A program made the position numbers and the translations under genes. Below, in pieces: positions 1 to 7,804 of a stretch of 64,000 nt of DNA (its first letter is position 1; each line of letters opens with the position of its first letter). The stretch lies in the IMG/VR virus record IMGVR_UViG_3300006033_000027, positions 1 to 64,000 of that record; one strand, 5' to 3'. Below the pieces are notes generated by a model, which was given only the letters and a program-made list of their open reading frames with translations, searched no databases and was not told where the DNA came from. Source of the DNA: a virus.

Positions 1-471
1 AGTGGGGGGTGTCCACGGAGTGATGGGGCCGTAGGTTGCGGGATCGACGCGACCGGCAAAGCCGTTGGAGTAGTTCGGGCTCTGCGGCAGTGTCTCGAAG
101 TGCAGATGAGGTCCGGTGCTGCCCGCCCCACTACTGGAGGTGTTCCCCGAGTAGGCGATCAACTGATGAGCCTGTACCTGCTGTCCAGCATTCACCACGG
201 TGGACTGGAGATGGGCATATCCACTCTGGAATGCCCCGTGGTCCAGCCTGACGTAGATCCCAGCGATGGCTCCGGTGTCCCAGAGCCCGCCGCCCCAGCC
301 CTCGAACGTCACAGTGCCCGCCTGTGTCGCATAGACCGGCTTGCCAGTGACTTGATCGGTGGAAAGGTCGATTCCGTTGTGCCCAAGCTGCCCGAACTGC
401 GCATAGTAGTCCGGAGAGTTAGCCCAGGCGCCGGTCACAACCCACTTGTCCAGGGGGTAGAAAAGCGTCAT
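1..471 (-). CDS. M23-family peptidase, partial (lysis or tail peptidoglycan hydrolase)
   Basis: The gene is open from the ATG at 471 to the window edge; 157 codons are visible and the C-terminus lies outside. The LytM/M23 zinc site can be read: an HNGIDLS segment (H and D ligands) and, near the visible end, GPHLHFE with the paired HxH. A GQxVxAxQxIAYSGNT stretch typical of the M23 beta-barrel lies between them. M23 enzymes cut peptide cross-bridges in peptidoglycan, so it could be part of the endolysin or a virion-associated lysin. It lies 22 nt after the terminase stop. An extended -10 (TGG-TAGACT) ends 6 nt before the ATG and there is no Shine-Dalgarno, so a leaderless mRNA is likely. No signal peptide is visible. 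Confidence 0.88.
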   Translation of the reverse strand, partial: MTLFYPLDKWVVTGAWANSPDYYAQFGQLGHNGIDLSTDQVTGKPVYATQAGTVTFEGWGGGLWDTGAIAGIYVRLDHGAFQSGYAHLQSTVVNAGQQVQAHQLIAYSGNTSSSGAGSTGPHLHFETLPQSPNYSNGFAGRVDPATYGPITPWTPPT

Positions 472-477
472 GCTTAC

Positions 478-486
478 AGTCTACCA
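478..486 (-). promoter_or_regulatory. Extended -10 promoter, leaderless start of M23 gene
   Basis: On the minus strand TGG-TAGACT ends 6 nt before the ATG at 471. There is no TTGACA-like box 17 nt upstream. Transcription would start at or next to the A of the start codon. The same arrangement recurs at several other genes in this window. Confidence 0.5.
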
Positions 487-493
487 GTGGTTG

Positions 494-2164
494 TTACAGG
501 GGTACTCCCGGCCCACTCATCACCTGCATCTCCCATTCCTGGTCATCCTGCTCGGTGAACATCTCTTCCGCGGGGGTAGAGGACTTCTGACCTCCCGGGT
601 CGGTCAGGCGTGCCATTCGATCCAGGTCAATACAGGTGTACCACAGGGAGTCAGCCTTGTCGGGAGACTTGACCCCGCGCTTCCGCATATCCTCCTTGGA
701 CTCGATCTTCAGCTTCGCCCGGTTGTCGTACTCGAACATGATGCCCTGAAGCTCTTCGATCAGTAGCTCATCCAGGCCATCAATGTCAATTTCCCCGTTG
801 AAGAAGCGGCGCTTCAGTTCGAAGAACTGCTCGGCACGGAAGTTGGCATAGCTCCGCGTGTCGCCAGGCGGGTACTGACCGTAGACCGCCACCACCTCGT
901 AGTCTCCACGGGAGAGATCCTTGTTCATCGGGTCGTAGACACCCATACCCAGACCCGAGGCGTCGATGAAGACCGTCTTGGCTCCTATGGCCCGGGCGTG
1001 GGCGTCGATCTTCTGGGCCGACCCCAGATCCTCTGGATCGTAGCTGGACAGCGGGGCTCCCCGCCATTCATCCAGCTTCCGCACATACAGACCACGCCGA
1101 TATGTATTCACCCAGTCGCCATCTACGATTTCACCCGAGGCCAGAGTCTTCTCACCCTGCACCCAGATGTCTCCAGGCTGCGCCCAGTACAGGGTGGTGA
1201 AGTCACCCTTCTGGGAGCGGGCAACGTCCACACCAATCGAGATCGGAGCGTCCGGATCGGGACGGACCTCGGTGTTTATAGCCTTGTCGATGTCCTGCTG
1301 GGTGAAGACGAGGTTATCGGCGTCGAACGCCCATTGGCCGAGTACACGGGCGATGAACCGCGGGTCCTCTTCCCCGTACTCTTCGATCTTGCCTTCGATG
1401 TACTCCATGTCCACCAGGCCCGGCACGAGATCCACGGGGAAGTCCGGGTCGATGTCGGGATTCACCTTCGGGCTGTCGTAGCACGAGATGTGCATGAAGT
1501 TCCAGGTGGCAGGATTCTTCTTGAAGAGCTTCCCGAGGTGGCTGGAGGGGTCCGTGGGGTTGCAGATCAGCAATCGGCGGTTGAACTGGGATGAGGTGAT
1601 GTTTCCCAGACCGTCGATGAAGGCTTCAGTCAGCCCCGTAGCCTCATCACCGATGGCAAGCATGTAATCGGCGTGGAAACCCTGAATCGCATCGTCACCC
1701 TTGGCGTCCGGGGGCTTACGCCCCTGTCCGATCAGTGTGCCGTCGTCCAGCTTCCACTTGTCGTCACCCAGGATCTTGCCCGGGAGCGGGTGGTCGATCA
1801 GACCCTTATCGTACCGCTGCTGAGAGACAGTGTGCCACCGCTTGATTTCACGCCAGATAACACCGGAGACCTGATCCTTGGTCGGCGCCGTGGTGAAGAC
1901 GAACACGCGATCCAGGGGGTGCGTATCGACCCACCACAGGGTCGCAATGGCCGTTACGAAGGACTTTCCGACACCGTGCCCGGCTGCCACGGCGGTGTTG
2001 CGGTTGAAGATCACCGATTCGATGATTTCGACCTGTCGCTTCCAGAGATTCACCCCGAGCATGTACTGAGCCCAGGCACGGATATCCGTCTTGAAAGCGT
2101 CCGCTTGCTCCCGCTGTTCCAGCGTTGTCAGCGCATACGCCGCGATATTCCCGTAGTCAGCCAT
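494..2164 (-). CDS. terL: Terminase large subunit
   Basis: 556 aa, normal length for a large terminase, the ATP-driven motor that packages and cuts phage DNA. The ATPase half has a Walker A at residues 61-68 (AGHGVGKS) and a Walker B at about 167-175 (YMLAIGDEA, catalytic E174). The RNase H-like nuclease half shows the expected acidic residues in GVDVARS (D313), VFIDASG (D401) and DKADSLWY (D505). It is transcribed towards the M23 peptidase. Upstream are tRNA-Lys, tRNA-His and a probable small terminase. The ATG at 2164 has no Shine-Dalgarno; a TAGAAT -10 ends 9 nt before it. Confidence 0.96.
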   Translation of the reverse strand: MADYGNIAAYALTTLEQREQADAFKTDIRAWAQYMLGVNLWKRQVEIIESVIFNRNTAVAAGHGVGKSFVTAIATLWWVDTHPLDRVFVFTTAPTKDQVSGVIWREIKRWHTVSQQRYDKGLIDHPLPGKILGDDKWKLDDGTLIGQGRKPPDAKGDDAIQGFHADYMLAIGDEATGLTEAFIDGLGNITSSQFNRRLLICNPTDPSSHLGKLFKKNPATWNFMHISCYDSPKVNPDIDPDFPVDLVPGLVDMEYIEGKIEEYGEEDPRFIARVLGQWAFDADNLVFTQQDIDKAINTEVRPDPDAPISIGVDVARSQKGDFTTLYWAQPGDIWVQGEKTLASGEIVDGDWVNTYRRGLYVRKLDEWRGAPLSSYDPEDLGSAQKIDAHARAIGAKTVFIDASGLGMGVYDPMNKDLSRGDYEVVAVYGQYPPGDTRSYANFRAEQFFELKRRFFNGEIDIDGLDELLIEELQGIMFEYDNRAKLKIESKEDMRKRGVKSPDKADSLWYTCIDLDRMARLTDPGGQKSSTPAEEMFTEQDDQEWEMQVMSGPGVPL

Positions 2165-2173
2165 TACGGGCCT

Positions 2174-2182
2174 ATTCTATCA
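2174..2182 (-). promoter_or_regulatory. Extended -10 upstream of terL
   Basis: TGA-TAGAAT on the minus strand ends 9 nt before the terL ATG, again suggesting leaderless or near-leaderless transcription. It lies between tRNA-Lys and terL, so terL may be made both from this site and by read-through of the tRNAs. Confidence 0.45.
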
Positions 2183-2185
2183 AAG

Positions 2186-2258
2186 TGCCCCCGGTAGGGA
2201 TCGAACCTACGACATTCCGGGTAAGAGCCGGAAGCTCTACCAACTGAGCTACAGAGGC
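2186..2258 (-). tRNA. tRNA-Lys (CTT)
   Basis: Full cloverleaf on the minus strand: acceptor GCCTCTG/CGGGGGC with G-U pairs, D-arm GCTC/GAGC, anticodon arm TCCGG-CTCTTAC-CCGGA giving anticodon CTT, and T-arm GTAGG-TTCGATC-CCTAC. U33 is present. CCA is not encoded. Confidence 0.95.
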
Positions 2259-2261
2259 TTG

Positions 2262-2338
2262 GGGTGACCTATGGGGCTCGAACCCATCGCCTCCCGAGTC
2301 ACAGTCGGGTGTTCTTCCTACGATGAACTAAGACCACC
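2262..2338 (-). tRNA. tRNA-His (GTG)
   Basis: Cloverleaf on the minus strand: acceptor GGTGGTC/GGTCACC, D-stem GTTC/GAAC, anticodon arm CCCGA-CTGTGAC-TCGGG (anticodon GTG), T-arm ATGGG-TTCGAGC-CCCAT and discriminator C73 as expected for His. The base at -1 is C rather than the usual G, so G-1 would have to be added by other means. Confidence 0.93.
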
Positions 2339-2459
2339 GTGAACAGCGTAGCATAGTGGGGCCGGAAATACTCGAAATCTCATGCAGTCGGTTTACAGCC
2401 GAGGCCCCGCAGCCCGCGGAACGACCCCAAGTAACCCAGATAAACCACGGCTAGTTGGG

Positions 2460-3020
2460 TTACAGTTTCTCTCCAGCCGCTTCTTCCTGGAGATAAGCAT
2501 AGAAGGTGGACTTGGCCCAGTCAACCGGGAATTCGGAATCCGATTCCACCAAGGCTGTCAGGAACCGCAGGAACGTCCGTTCGATGATCTCGACCAGCTT
2601 CCGGGCGTACTTCGTCTCGAATGCCTGAGCATCCTCCCGGGTGGACTTGGCGAGCTTTTCCTGCATGTCAGCAATGGTCTTCAGGAGTTGCGTCTGGTTG
2701 TTGATGAACTGCGCGTGGGGTCCGGCCTTGCCGTCCTTGTCCACCCAGAACTTCTGCTTCAGAGCTTCCTTGGTCTCCGCGACCAGGACCCACATTTCTT
2801 CGACCATCATCTGCTGGCGCTCGTAGTCGCTCCAGATGTCGTTGCGATTCAGGTACTCCCGGGCGATCATCTCCGCCTGCATGGGGTCGAGGATCTTCAG
2901 TTCCTCAGCGACCTCGTTGGGAGTCTTCTTGGCATGAAAGAGCAGCGCGGCCTTCCGCGCAATGTCGTCATCGAACTTCTCAGCGAAGCGCGTGACAGGG
3001 CTCTTCTCTACTGCGCTCAC
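2460..3020 (-). CDS. Probable terminase small subunit
   Basis: 186 aa, almost entirely helical and charged. The N-terminal part (DDDIARKAALLFHAKKTPNEV) is compatible with a helix-turn-helix, followed by long helices that could be the oligomerisation region. I see no enzyme motif. The assignment rests on position, just upstream of terL in the same direction with two tRNAs between, and on size and fold class; small terminases recognise the packaging site and form a ring with TerL. It overlaps the next gene upstream by 4 nt. Confidence 0.5.
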   Translation of the reverse strand: MSAVEKSPVTRFAEKFDDDIARKAALLFHAKKTPNEVAEELKILDPMQAEMIAREYLNRNDIWSDYERQQMMVEEMWVLVAETKEALKQKFWVDKDGKAGPHAQFINNQTQLLKTIADMQEKLAKSTREDAQAFETKYARKLVEIIERTFLRFLTALVESDSEFPVDWAKSTFYAYLQEEAAGEKL

Positions 3021-3286
3021 ACCTCATCCTTGTCCAGCATCTCAGTCACCTGCTGAATGTTCAGGCGCCGAGCCTGACTCTTGGAGATCACATAGCCGTT
3101 GTCGTAGATGCCCAACTGGGTCTTGGGGTCCCAGTCGCTCACGTAGCCCCCGGAGGCTGCCTTCGGCTCCGCAAGTATCTTCCTCAGCGGGGGAGTCTGG
3201 AGGGCTGTGATCCTATCGAGAAGTTCCTTGCTCTCCGGGTCCAGTTCGATATGGACCGTGACATGCAGATCTTCAGTCTTCGCCAT
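3017..3286 (-). CDS. Hypothetical protein, 89 aa
   Basis: The ATG at 3286 is chosen because GGAAGGA lies about 9 nt upstream; a longer reading in the same frame runs into the upstream gene and is low-complexity. The protein begins MAKTEDLHVTVHIELD and ends with a charged helix. No domain recognised. The start overlaps the upstream gene by 14 nt and the stop overlaps the next gene by 4 nt, so it is part of one operon. Confidence 0.75.
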   Translation of the reverse strand: MAKTEDLHVTVHIELDPESKELLDRITALQTPPLRKILAEPKAASGGYVSDWDPKTQLGIYDNGYVISKSQARRLNIQQVTEMLDKDEV

Positions 3287-3569
3287 TGTAGAGCGTTCCT
3301 TCCGTGGCTGCGGCGGTGTTGGCCTGGGTTCCCGTTCCACACCAGACCTGGGGAAGCGGGCTGTACGGCGGGTAGTAGGGGGTCCAGGGCACCGGAGGTG
3401 TTCCGGGGACATCGACGGGGATATAGGGGTCTGCTGCGGGCTTTTGCCAGGCGATAGCTCCGCACTGCGTACAGAACACCACATCATCCCGGTGGATGAA
3501 CTCGTGCCTGTAGCCCGTGCTTCCGCTGCCGCTTCGGTTACAGTTCCAGCCGGGTGTGAAGTCAACCAC
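3273..3569 (-). CDS. Small Cys/Pro-rich protein, 98 aa
   Basis: GTG start at 3569 with an AGGTGGGA ribosome-binding site. A central FCTQCG motif could hold zinc together with the N-terminal Cys. The second half is very rich in Pro and Tyr (PYIPVDVPGTPPVPWTPYYP). A zinc-ribbon plus flexible tail is the best description; function unknown. Confidence 0.65.
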   Translation of the reverse strand: MVDFTPGWNCNRSGSGSTGYRHEFIHRDDVVFCTQCGAIAWQKPAADPYIPVDVPGTPPVPWTPYYPPYSPLPQVWCGTGTQANTAAATEGTLYNGED

Positions 3570-3735
3570 GTCCCACCTCGTTCATTCGTGCGTACACCCC
3601 AGCCAGAAGCATGTTCTGGTGGGCGTAGAACTCGGCAGTAGTGGGCCAACCGCTCGTGGACGGCCTCGAATCGAGCAGCGCCGTCGCTGTGTCCCTCAAA
3701 TCGTCAAAAGTAACTTCGGTTGTTACGTCCGGCAT
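3562..3735 (-). CDS. Hypothetical protein, 57 aa
   Basis: The ATG at 3735 is preferred over the upstream in-frame start at 3762 because AAGGA lies 7 nt before it and the earlier start would lie inside the upstream gene. Mostly helical, no recognised domain. Overlaps the next gene by 8 nt. Confidence 0.6.
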   Translation of the reverse strand: MPDVTTEVTFDDLRDTATALLDSRPSTSGWPTTAEFYAHQNMLLAGVYARMNEVGRG

Positions 3736-3737
3736 GG

Positions 3738-4103
3738 TCAATCCTTCTGGGTAGCCAGCCACAGGTCGGCAACCAGCGTGGAAGTGTCCGAGTATTCCTC
3801 CGATTCGAAGAGTTCTCGGAAACCATTCCCGTCAGTGGCCTCATAGACCACCAGGCCATCTGAGAGCGTATAAATGGGCGAAATTCGGATATATCGCTCG
3901 TTTCCGGCGATTGTGGAGGCCGCAGCGTTCAGGGCCTCATAGACCGGGGCATCGGCGGGAGATCCCGAGATGAAGCCCTCCTGGGTCGCCCGGATGGGTC
4001 CCACGGCCACCGAAACACGGTAGAAGTCGGGTTCCAACTCGGGCCGATACGTCTCATCAATTAGGGGCAACTGACCCTCATTTGCAGTAGTCCTACCTCG
4101 CAT
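3738..4103 (-). CDS. Hypothetical protein, 121 aa
   Basis: Begins MRGRTTANEGQLPLIDE and has an alpha/beta pattern with no recognisable catalytic motif. First gene of the block 3017-4103. About 200 nt of non-coding DNA with a strong hairpin lies upstream. Confidence 0.65.
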   Translation of the reverse strand: MRGRTTANEGQLPLIDETYRPELEPDFYRVSVAVGPIRATQEGFISGSPADAPVYEALNAAASTIAGNERYIRISPIYTLSDGLVVYEATDGNGFRELFESEEYSDTSTLVADLWLATQKD

Positions 4104-4209
4104 AATGACCTCAGCCTAACACATTACGGCCCCAATACCGCATTTTCGGGCTCTAGAGGGCCTGTTTTCGGCTAGTTTCCGCGGAAAACGCCCATTTTGG
4201 GCAAAAGAA

Positions 4210-4257
4210 GTCCCCCGGGAGGCCAAGAAAGGAGAAAAGAAGCCGAGCCCGGGGGAC
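4210..4257. terminator. Strong hairpin, likely terminator
   Basis: A perfect 10-bp stem GTCCCCCGGG/CCCGGGGGAC encloses a purine-rich loop of about 28 nt. It lies downstream of the HNH gene (minus strand) and upstream of the 4103 gene. No long U tract follows. Confidence 0.55.
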
Positions 4258-4317
4258 AATTCACAACAGAAAGGAGATAATCGCTAGTAGTCTAGCACAT
4301 CTGAGCCGTATACGGGA

Positions 4318-4761
4318 CTACCACGACGCTCTAAAGTGTCCGCCGCGGGTCTGGGTGATAATTGCGTGGCAATTCCGACACCGGACATCACATTTAGCTA
4401 CTTCCGCCAGAACCGAGTCCCATTTCCAGGCAGAGATCGCCCGAGAGATGTCTATAACCTTGATCTCGTCGGGTCTGTGGTCAAATTCCAACACTCGGAT
4501 GTCTGTGGTCCCACAGTCCACACAAGGATGCTCCGCCAGATAGTCCCGAAGGGCTTCAATGTTTCGAGTCTTCTCGTCTCGGCTCCGAGAGGTATTTTCC
4601 GCGATCAGGCGATCACGATTTTGCAGATAGTGTTCTCTCCGGTAAACCTTCATACAAGACCGACATTTACTTCCCACTCCGTCAGGCTTGTCCCTATTCT
4701 TGTTGAAATCTGAAAGGGGTTTAGTCTCTCCGCAAGTAGTACAAAGCTTCATGTCTTCCAC
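4318..4761 (-). CDS. HNH homing endonuclease
   Basis: About 147 aa. An N-terminal zinc-binding Cys quartet (CTTCG ... CRSC) is followed by a CVDCG ... LEFDHR ... CDVRCRNCHA core, the HNH nuclease with its zinc knuckles. It closely resembles the HNH gene at 58002-58451 in the second tRNA cluster; both sit beside tRNA genes. The outer start is a GTG at 4761; the ATG at 4752 has a GGAAG just before it and is about as likely. Free-standing HNH genes of this type spread by cutting alleles that lack them. Confidence 0.85.
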   Translation of the reverse strand: MEDMKLCTTCGETKPLSDFNKNRDKPDGVGSKCRSCMKVYRREHYLQNRDRLIAENTSRSRDEKTRNIEALRDYLAEHPCVDCGTTDIRVLEFDHRPDEIKVIDISRAISAWKWDSVLAEVAKCDVRCRNCHAIITQTRGGHFRASW

Positions 4762-4792
4762 ATTAGCACAGATTTTAGAAGACTAGAGTAAG

Positions 4793-4864
4793 AGCACCTG
4801 GGGGGAGTTGAACCCCCGTGACGGCGTTGGAAGCGCCGCATCATAGCCACTAGATCACAAGTGC
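4793..4864 (-). tRNA. tRNA-Gly (TCC)
   Basis: Acceptor GCACTTG/CAGGTGC, anticodon arm CGGCG-CTTCCAA-CGCCG (anticodon TCC), T-arm GGGGG-TTCAACT-CCCCC. U33 present. Confidence 0.93.
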
Positions 4865-4866
4865 GG

Positions 4867-4940
4867 GGGCGGAGACGGGATTTGAACCCGCGACCTACAG
4901 CTTATGAGGCTGGCGAGCTACCAAACTGCTCTACTCCGCT
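4867..4940 (-). tRNA. tRNA-Met (CAT), initiator-like acceptor
   Basis: D-stem GAGC/GCTC, anticodon loop CTCATAA (CAT), T-arm GCGGG-TTCAAAT-CCCGT. With normal two-base spacing before the D-stem the acceptor is AGCGGAG/CTCCGCC, leaving an A1-C72 mismatch as in bacterial initiators. The D-stem has the initiator-type A11-U24 pair. However, the three consecutive G-C pairs of an initiator anticodon stem are absent (stem CCAGC/GCTGT). It could be an initiator variant or an unusual elongator. Confidence 0.82.
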
Positions 4941-4964
4941 GAAAACAGTCTATCAGAGAAGAAA

Positions 4965-5011
4965 CCCGGTCGCAACCACGCTGTTGCTCCGGAAAAAGTG
5001 CCTCGACCGGG
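4965..5011. other. Structured stem between tRNA-Met and phosphoesterase gene
   Basis: An 8-bp stem CCCGGTCG/CGACCGGG encloses a second hairpin GCAAC/GTTGC stacked on its edge. It lies at the 3' end of the minus-strand phosphoesterase transcript and may terminate it or mark a tRNA precursor boundary. The rest of 4941-5108 holds nothing else I recognise. Confidence 0.35.
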
Positions 5012-5108
5012 CTGGTAGGCCCCGCGAGGACTTTAGGCATCAAGCGCCTGGGTCCAGACCACTCGATCTCTCCCCGCCGCTACCACGCACGAGGATTTGC
5101 CATGCCCA

Positions 5109-5924
5109 TCAGTCTACCAGAAAGGACGAGCCCACCAGCCGCGGGTACCGACCGAGACAATCCATAAAGTCCATCCCGCCCGTGTGAACGTTCAGCACCG
5201 CCACTGATGTGCCGGAGGTAATATCGCGGTCCAGGATTACGTTGCGGTAGTCAGGTCCCAGCCAGTCGTAGAAGGCGTGGTGATGTCCCCCGACGATCAA
5301 CTCCGGCTGCACGTTCTCTACCCCGCGCCAGAACATCTGCCGCACCGAATGGGTGTACTCCAGCGCCTCCGGGCTCCACAGGTGCGCCGTCTGAAGCAGC
5401 CGCACGTCCAGTTTCGGGTTCGGCGGCGCCTCGTGCCCGAATAGGATGTCCACGGGGTCTTCTCCGAGCGCCTGCAAGTCGTCCTCAGTAATCGCTTCTT
5501 CGATCCACCACGATTTGCCCACCTCTCGCAGCGGGTAGTCCACCGACCCGGCGCCGCCCAGCACCCCGAGCACCTTTCCACTCGCCAGCGTGGTCCGCCA
5601 ACCCCGCGGCATGTGCATGATCGCCCCGCCGCCCGTCAGGTACCGAAGGCCATCCAGTTGCAGGGGCCAGTCGTACAGCCTGTCGAACCACTCGTGGTTG
5701 CCGTCCAAGAAGTAGAGATACTGGTTGTTATGGGCCAGACGCTTCTCGATCTTCCGCAGCGCGTTCGCCCAGTTGCCCCCGGGCCACAGGAACCCGAAGT
5801 CCCCCAACTGCACCACGGTTCGCACGCCCCGCTGATGCAGCGTGTCCAGGCACGCTATCAAGAACCCCATGTTGCCGTGGGTGTCCCCTATCAAGCCGAT
5901 CCTGTCGGCGTTCTCAATCCTCAC
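5109..5924 (-). CDS. Calcineurin-like metallophosphoesterase
   Basis: 271 aa. The metal-binding series of the family is complete and in order: GDTHGN near the N-terminus, GDFG, GNHEW, an FGHE segment and GGHHHAF near the C-terminus. The enzyme uses two metal ions to hydrolyse phosphomonoesters or diesters; the substrate cannot be told from sequence. A second phosphoesterase with a helix-turn-helix is at 40448-41704. The start overlaps the upstream gene by 4 nt (ATGA). Confidence 0.9.
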   Translation of the reverse strand: MRIENADRIGLIGDTHGNMGFLIACLDTLHQRGVRTVVQLGDFGFLWPGGNWANALRKIEKRLAHNNQYLYFLDGNHEWFDRLYDWPLQLDGLRYLTGGGAIMHMPRGWRTTLASGKVLGVLGGAGSVDYPLREVGKSWWIEEAITEDDLQALGEDPVDILFGHEAPPNPKLDVRLLQTAHLWSPEALEYTHSVRQMFWRGVENVQPELIVGGHHHAFYDWLGPDYRNVILDRDITSGTSVAVLNVHTGGMDFMDCLGRYPRLVGSSFLVD

Positions 5925-6124
5925 GGCGTCTCGTCCGCCAGGGGCTTGTCGATCTCAGCCTCGATCTCGGAAGCCATAGCCCGGATCTGCGGATCGTGCG
6001 CGTTCAGCGTTCCCCACGCCCGGGCAAGGTAGCGAACGGACTCCAGGCGCTCTCGAAGCGCCGCGATGTGCTTCAGGGCGCCGTTTACCGCGGTCTCGTA
6101 CTGGGTTTGGTGATGAATGCTCAT
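5921..6124 (-). CDS. Hypothetical helical protein, 67 aa
   Basis: Short, mostly helical (ALKHIAALRERLESVRYLA), no recognised domain. First gene of the minus-strand leftward operon and translationally coupled to the phosphoesterase by a 4-nt overlap. Confidence 0.65.
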   Translation of the reverse strand: MSIHHQTQYETAVNGALKHIAALRERLESVRYLARAWGTLNAHDPQIRAMASEIEAEIDKPLADETP

Positions 6125-6276
6125 GCCCGCATCCTACCTCATGTTGTCACGCGCCTCAATAGCGAGTTTTGTAACAGAAAAAAATTATTTCGTGTGCGCG
6201 AGGGCAGCACGTCGATGCGTGCGCAAGGGTCCCCACCCCCCATACCTCGCCTTTCCGCGCCGAAAATCCGGGCGGT

Positions 6277-6293
6277 TTGATAACGGTTATCAA
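6277..6293. promoter_or_regulatory. Perfect palindrome, candidate operator
   Basis: TTGATAAC-G-GTTATCAA is a 17-nt perfect inverted repeat about 100 nt upstream of the rightward promoter, in the divergent region. Its size and symmetry fit a dimeric repressor site. No regulator gene is adjacent. Confidence 0.45.
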
Positions 6294-6387
6294 TATCAAT
6301 CGCGCGGTATTGACTTTTCGCCCGCGGTATGCTAGGGGCGGCGTGACCCGCGGGCATTCGCTCTATGTAACGATTGTGTAACGGTAC

Positions 6388-6417
6388 TTGACATGTTCGA
6401 TAATCGTGCTCTATTCG
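6388..6417 (+). promoter_or_regulatory. Promoter of the rightward block
   Basis: TTGACA, an 18-nt spacer and TATTCG as -10. It points to the gene at 6476 and is the first plus-strand promoter after the strand switch. Confidence 0.5.
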
Positions 6418-6475
6418 CGCTAGGCTCTAGTTATTGCAAGACACAAGGGCTTGCACTAATGGAGGGAAAACCAAA

Positions 6476-7012
6476 ATGGCCGGACATGAACACGTTTCAT
6501 TCTACGTAGGCACGGGCCGGGAGAATCGCCCGGAATGGTTCGACCGTGAGGCCGGGCTAGTGGGCTGGAGTGTGTACGCCCCTATGCCCGATGACCGGGC
6601 GCTGTCTGTCGCTATCCGTGAGGCCGTGGGCGGAGAGTATGCGGGCGAGATCGCTACGGGTACGGGCTACTGGGAGGGGGAGATAGAGCGTATGGTGCGC
6701 GTCGATCTCTACTTGCCCGGCGTGACCCGCGAACAAATCGAGATTACCGCGGGGCGACTGGCACGCTTCACCGGGAACCGGGCCGTGCTATGGGTACGGG
6801 AGATCAAACCCGGTAACACGGGCGCCACTACCTACCGCATTCGGCAGGGCGTCGGCACGCGCCACGATATCGCCGGGCTGGAGGGCTGGACACTCTACGA
6901 TGACGGGACGCTGGAGATCGTCGGGGATGCATTCGTCGGAGACGGCACCGAATCCGTTACCTACGTAGAGTCTGCCGAGACACCCGCCGCATTCGCCCCG
7001 CGTACCGCGTAG
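6476..7012 (+). CDS. Hypothetical protein, 178 aa
   Basis: The ATG at 6476 has GGAGGG 9 nt upstream; an in-frame ATG 14 codons earlier lacks one. The sequence (MAGHEHVSFYVGTGRENRP) has alternating strands and helices and no motif I recognise. First gene of the rightward block. Confidence 0.75.
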   Translation: MAGHEHVSFYVGTGRENRPEWFDREAGLVGWSVYAPMPDDRALSVAIREAVGGEYAGEIATGTGYWEGEIERMVRVDLYLPGVTREQIEITAGRLARFTGNRAVLWVREIKPGNTGATTYRIRQGVGTRHDIAGLEGWTLYDDGTLEIVGDAFVGDGTESVTYVESAETPAAFAPRTA

Positions 7013-7093
7013 GCCGCTGGAGGGGGGCGTCTCTACCCGTAGGGGCGTCTCACCCTAGTTACCTACTAGGACACAACGAAAGGAATAACAATC

Positions 7094-7264
7094 ATGGGTA
7101 AGTCACCTACCGCTAAGGCAATCGCCCGGGAGCGCCGTGAGGCCGAACGGGAGCGCACTACCGCCCGCAAGCGAGGCCGCGCCGATAAGCGGGCCGAATC
7201 TTCCGCGTTCGGCGGCGGCGACCGCTGGCACGGTTCGGAGATCCGCACCGGGGGCGCACGATGA
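7094..7264 (+). CDS. Small basic protein, 56 aa
   Basis: ATG at 7094 with GAAAGGA upstream. Arg/Lys/Glu-rich helix (RERREAEREST-like run RRRADKR pattern) followed by a Gly-rich tail. The stop overlaps the next start (ATGA). Possibly nucleic-acid binding because of its charge; that is inference only. Confidence 0.65.
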   Translation: MGKSPTAKAIARERREAERERTTARKRGRADKRAESSAFGGGDRWHGSEIRTGGAR

Positions 7265-7512
7265 CCGGATACGAAGACGTAGTGGGGAACGTCCATAGCG
7301 ACGATTACGACGCGCCGCGCATTCCGGATCCGTCCTACCCGCAAGCCGTGTATGTCGTACCCGCCGCACCTATCCCCGCGGCCCGCGCTATCGGTTTCGG
7401 AGAGACGGGTCTCACCTATGGAGGGCGCTGGCCCGGCTCAGTGAGTACCGGCGCACTCGCTCAGGGTTGCACGCCTACGACAGAGAACTACCGTAGGGGG
7501 CGGAATGCTTGA
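7261..7512 (+). CDS. Hypothetical protein, 83 aa
   Basis: Overlaps both neighbours by 4 and 8 nt, which supports its reality. Rich in Pro, Gly and Tyr, probably poorly ordered. No domain recognised. Confidence 0.55.
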   Translation: MTGYEDVVGNVHSDDYDAPRIPDPSYPQAVYVVPAAPIPAARAIGFGETGLTYGGRWPGSVSTGALAQGCTPTTENYRRGRNA

Positions 7513-7720
7513 CCGTATCGGTATCCATACGCCCGCGGATCTCGGCGCGTTCATTGACCATACGTGTAACGATGACACGGGAATGCACGCGGATCTCTAC
7601 CGCTCTACGGATGATTGGGATGAACGGCCTATCGTCGCCGCGTACCATGACGCCGTAGGACTTGTGACCTATTATCGCGCGGATACGCTGGAAACGGCCT
7701 ACTCTGCCATATTCGACTAG
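7505..7720 (+). CDS. Hypothetical protein, 71 aa
   Basis: Acidic protein beginning MLDRIGIHTPADLGAF, with a GAGG-like ribosome site (TAGGGGG) before the ATG. No domain recognised. A hairpin follows its stop. Confidence 0.6.
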   Translation: MLDRIGIHTPADLGAFIDHTCNDDTGMHADLYRSTDDWDERPIVAAYHDAVGLVTYYRADTLETAYSAIFD

Positions 7721-7733
7721 GGCTAGAGCGTTT

Positions 7734-7757
7734 CGCCGGGGGCGAGATCTCCCGGCG
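7734..7757 (+). terminator. Hairpin, likely terminator or attenuator
   Basis: CGCCGGG/CCCGGCG stem with a 10-nt loop, followed by TTTCG. It separates the 7505 gene from the 7805 gene. Confidence 0.5.
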
Positions 7758-7804
7758 TTTCGCCCTAACACTAGTTAGGACCAATCTCACAGAATGGAGA
7801 CACA

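Larger units (their letters stand above)
6125..6475. other. Divergent control region
   Basis: This 350-nt gap separates the leftward (minus) and rightward (plus) blocks. It holds a perfect palindrome at 6277-6293 and a plus-strand promoter at 6388-6417. No gene is supported in it. Confidence 0.6.

Noticed and set aside
6285-6291. GGTTATC near 6285 as a fifth Y RNA
   Set aside because: It is part of the perfect palindrome; there is no 19-nt strand with bulged C, no matching ACTTG strand and no terminal stem.
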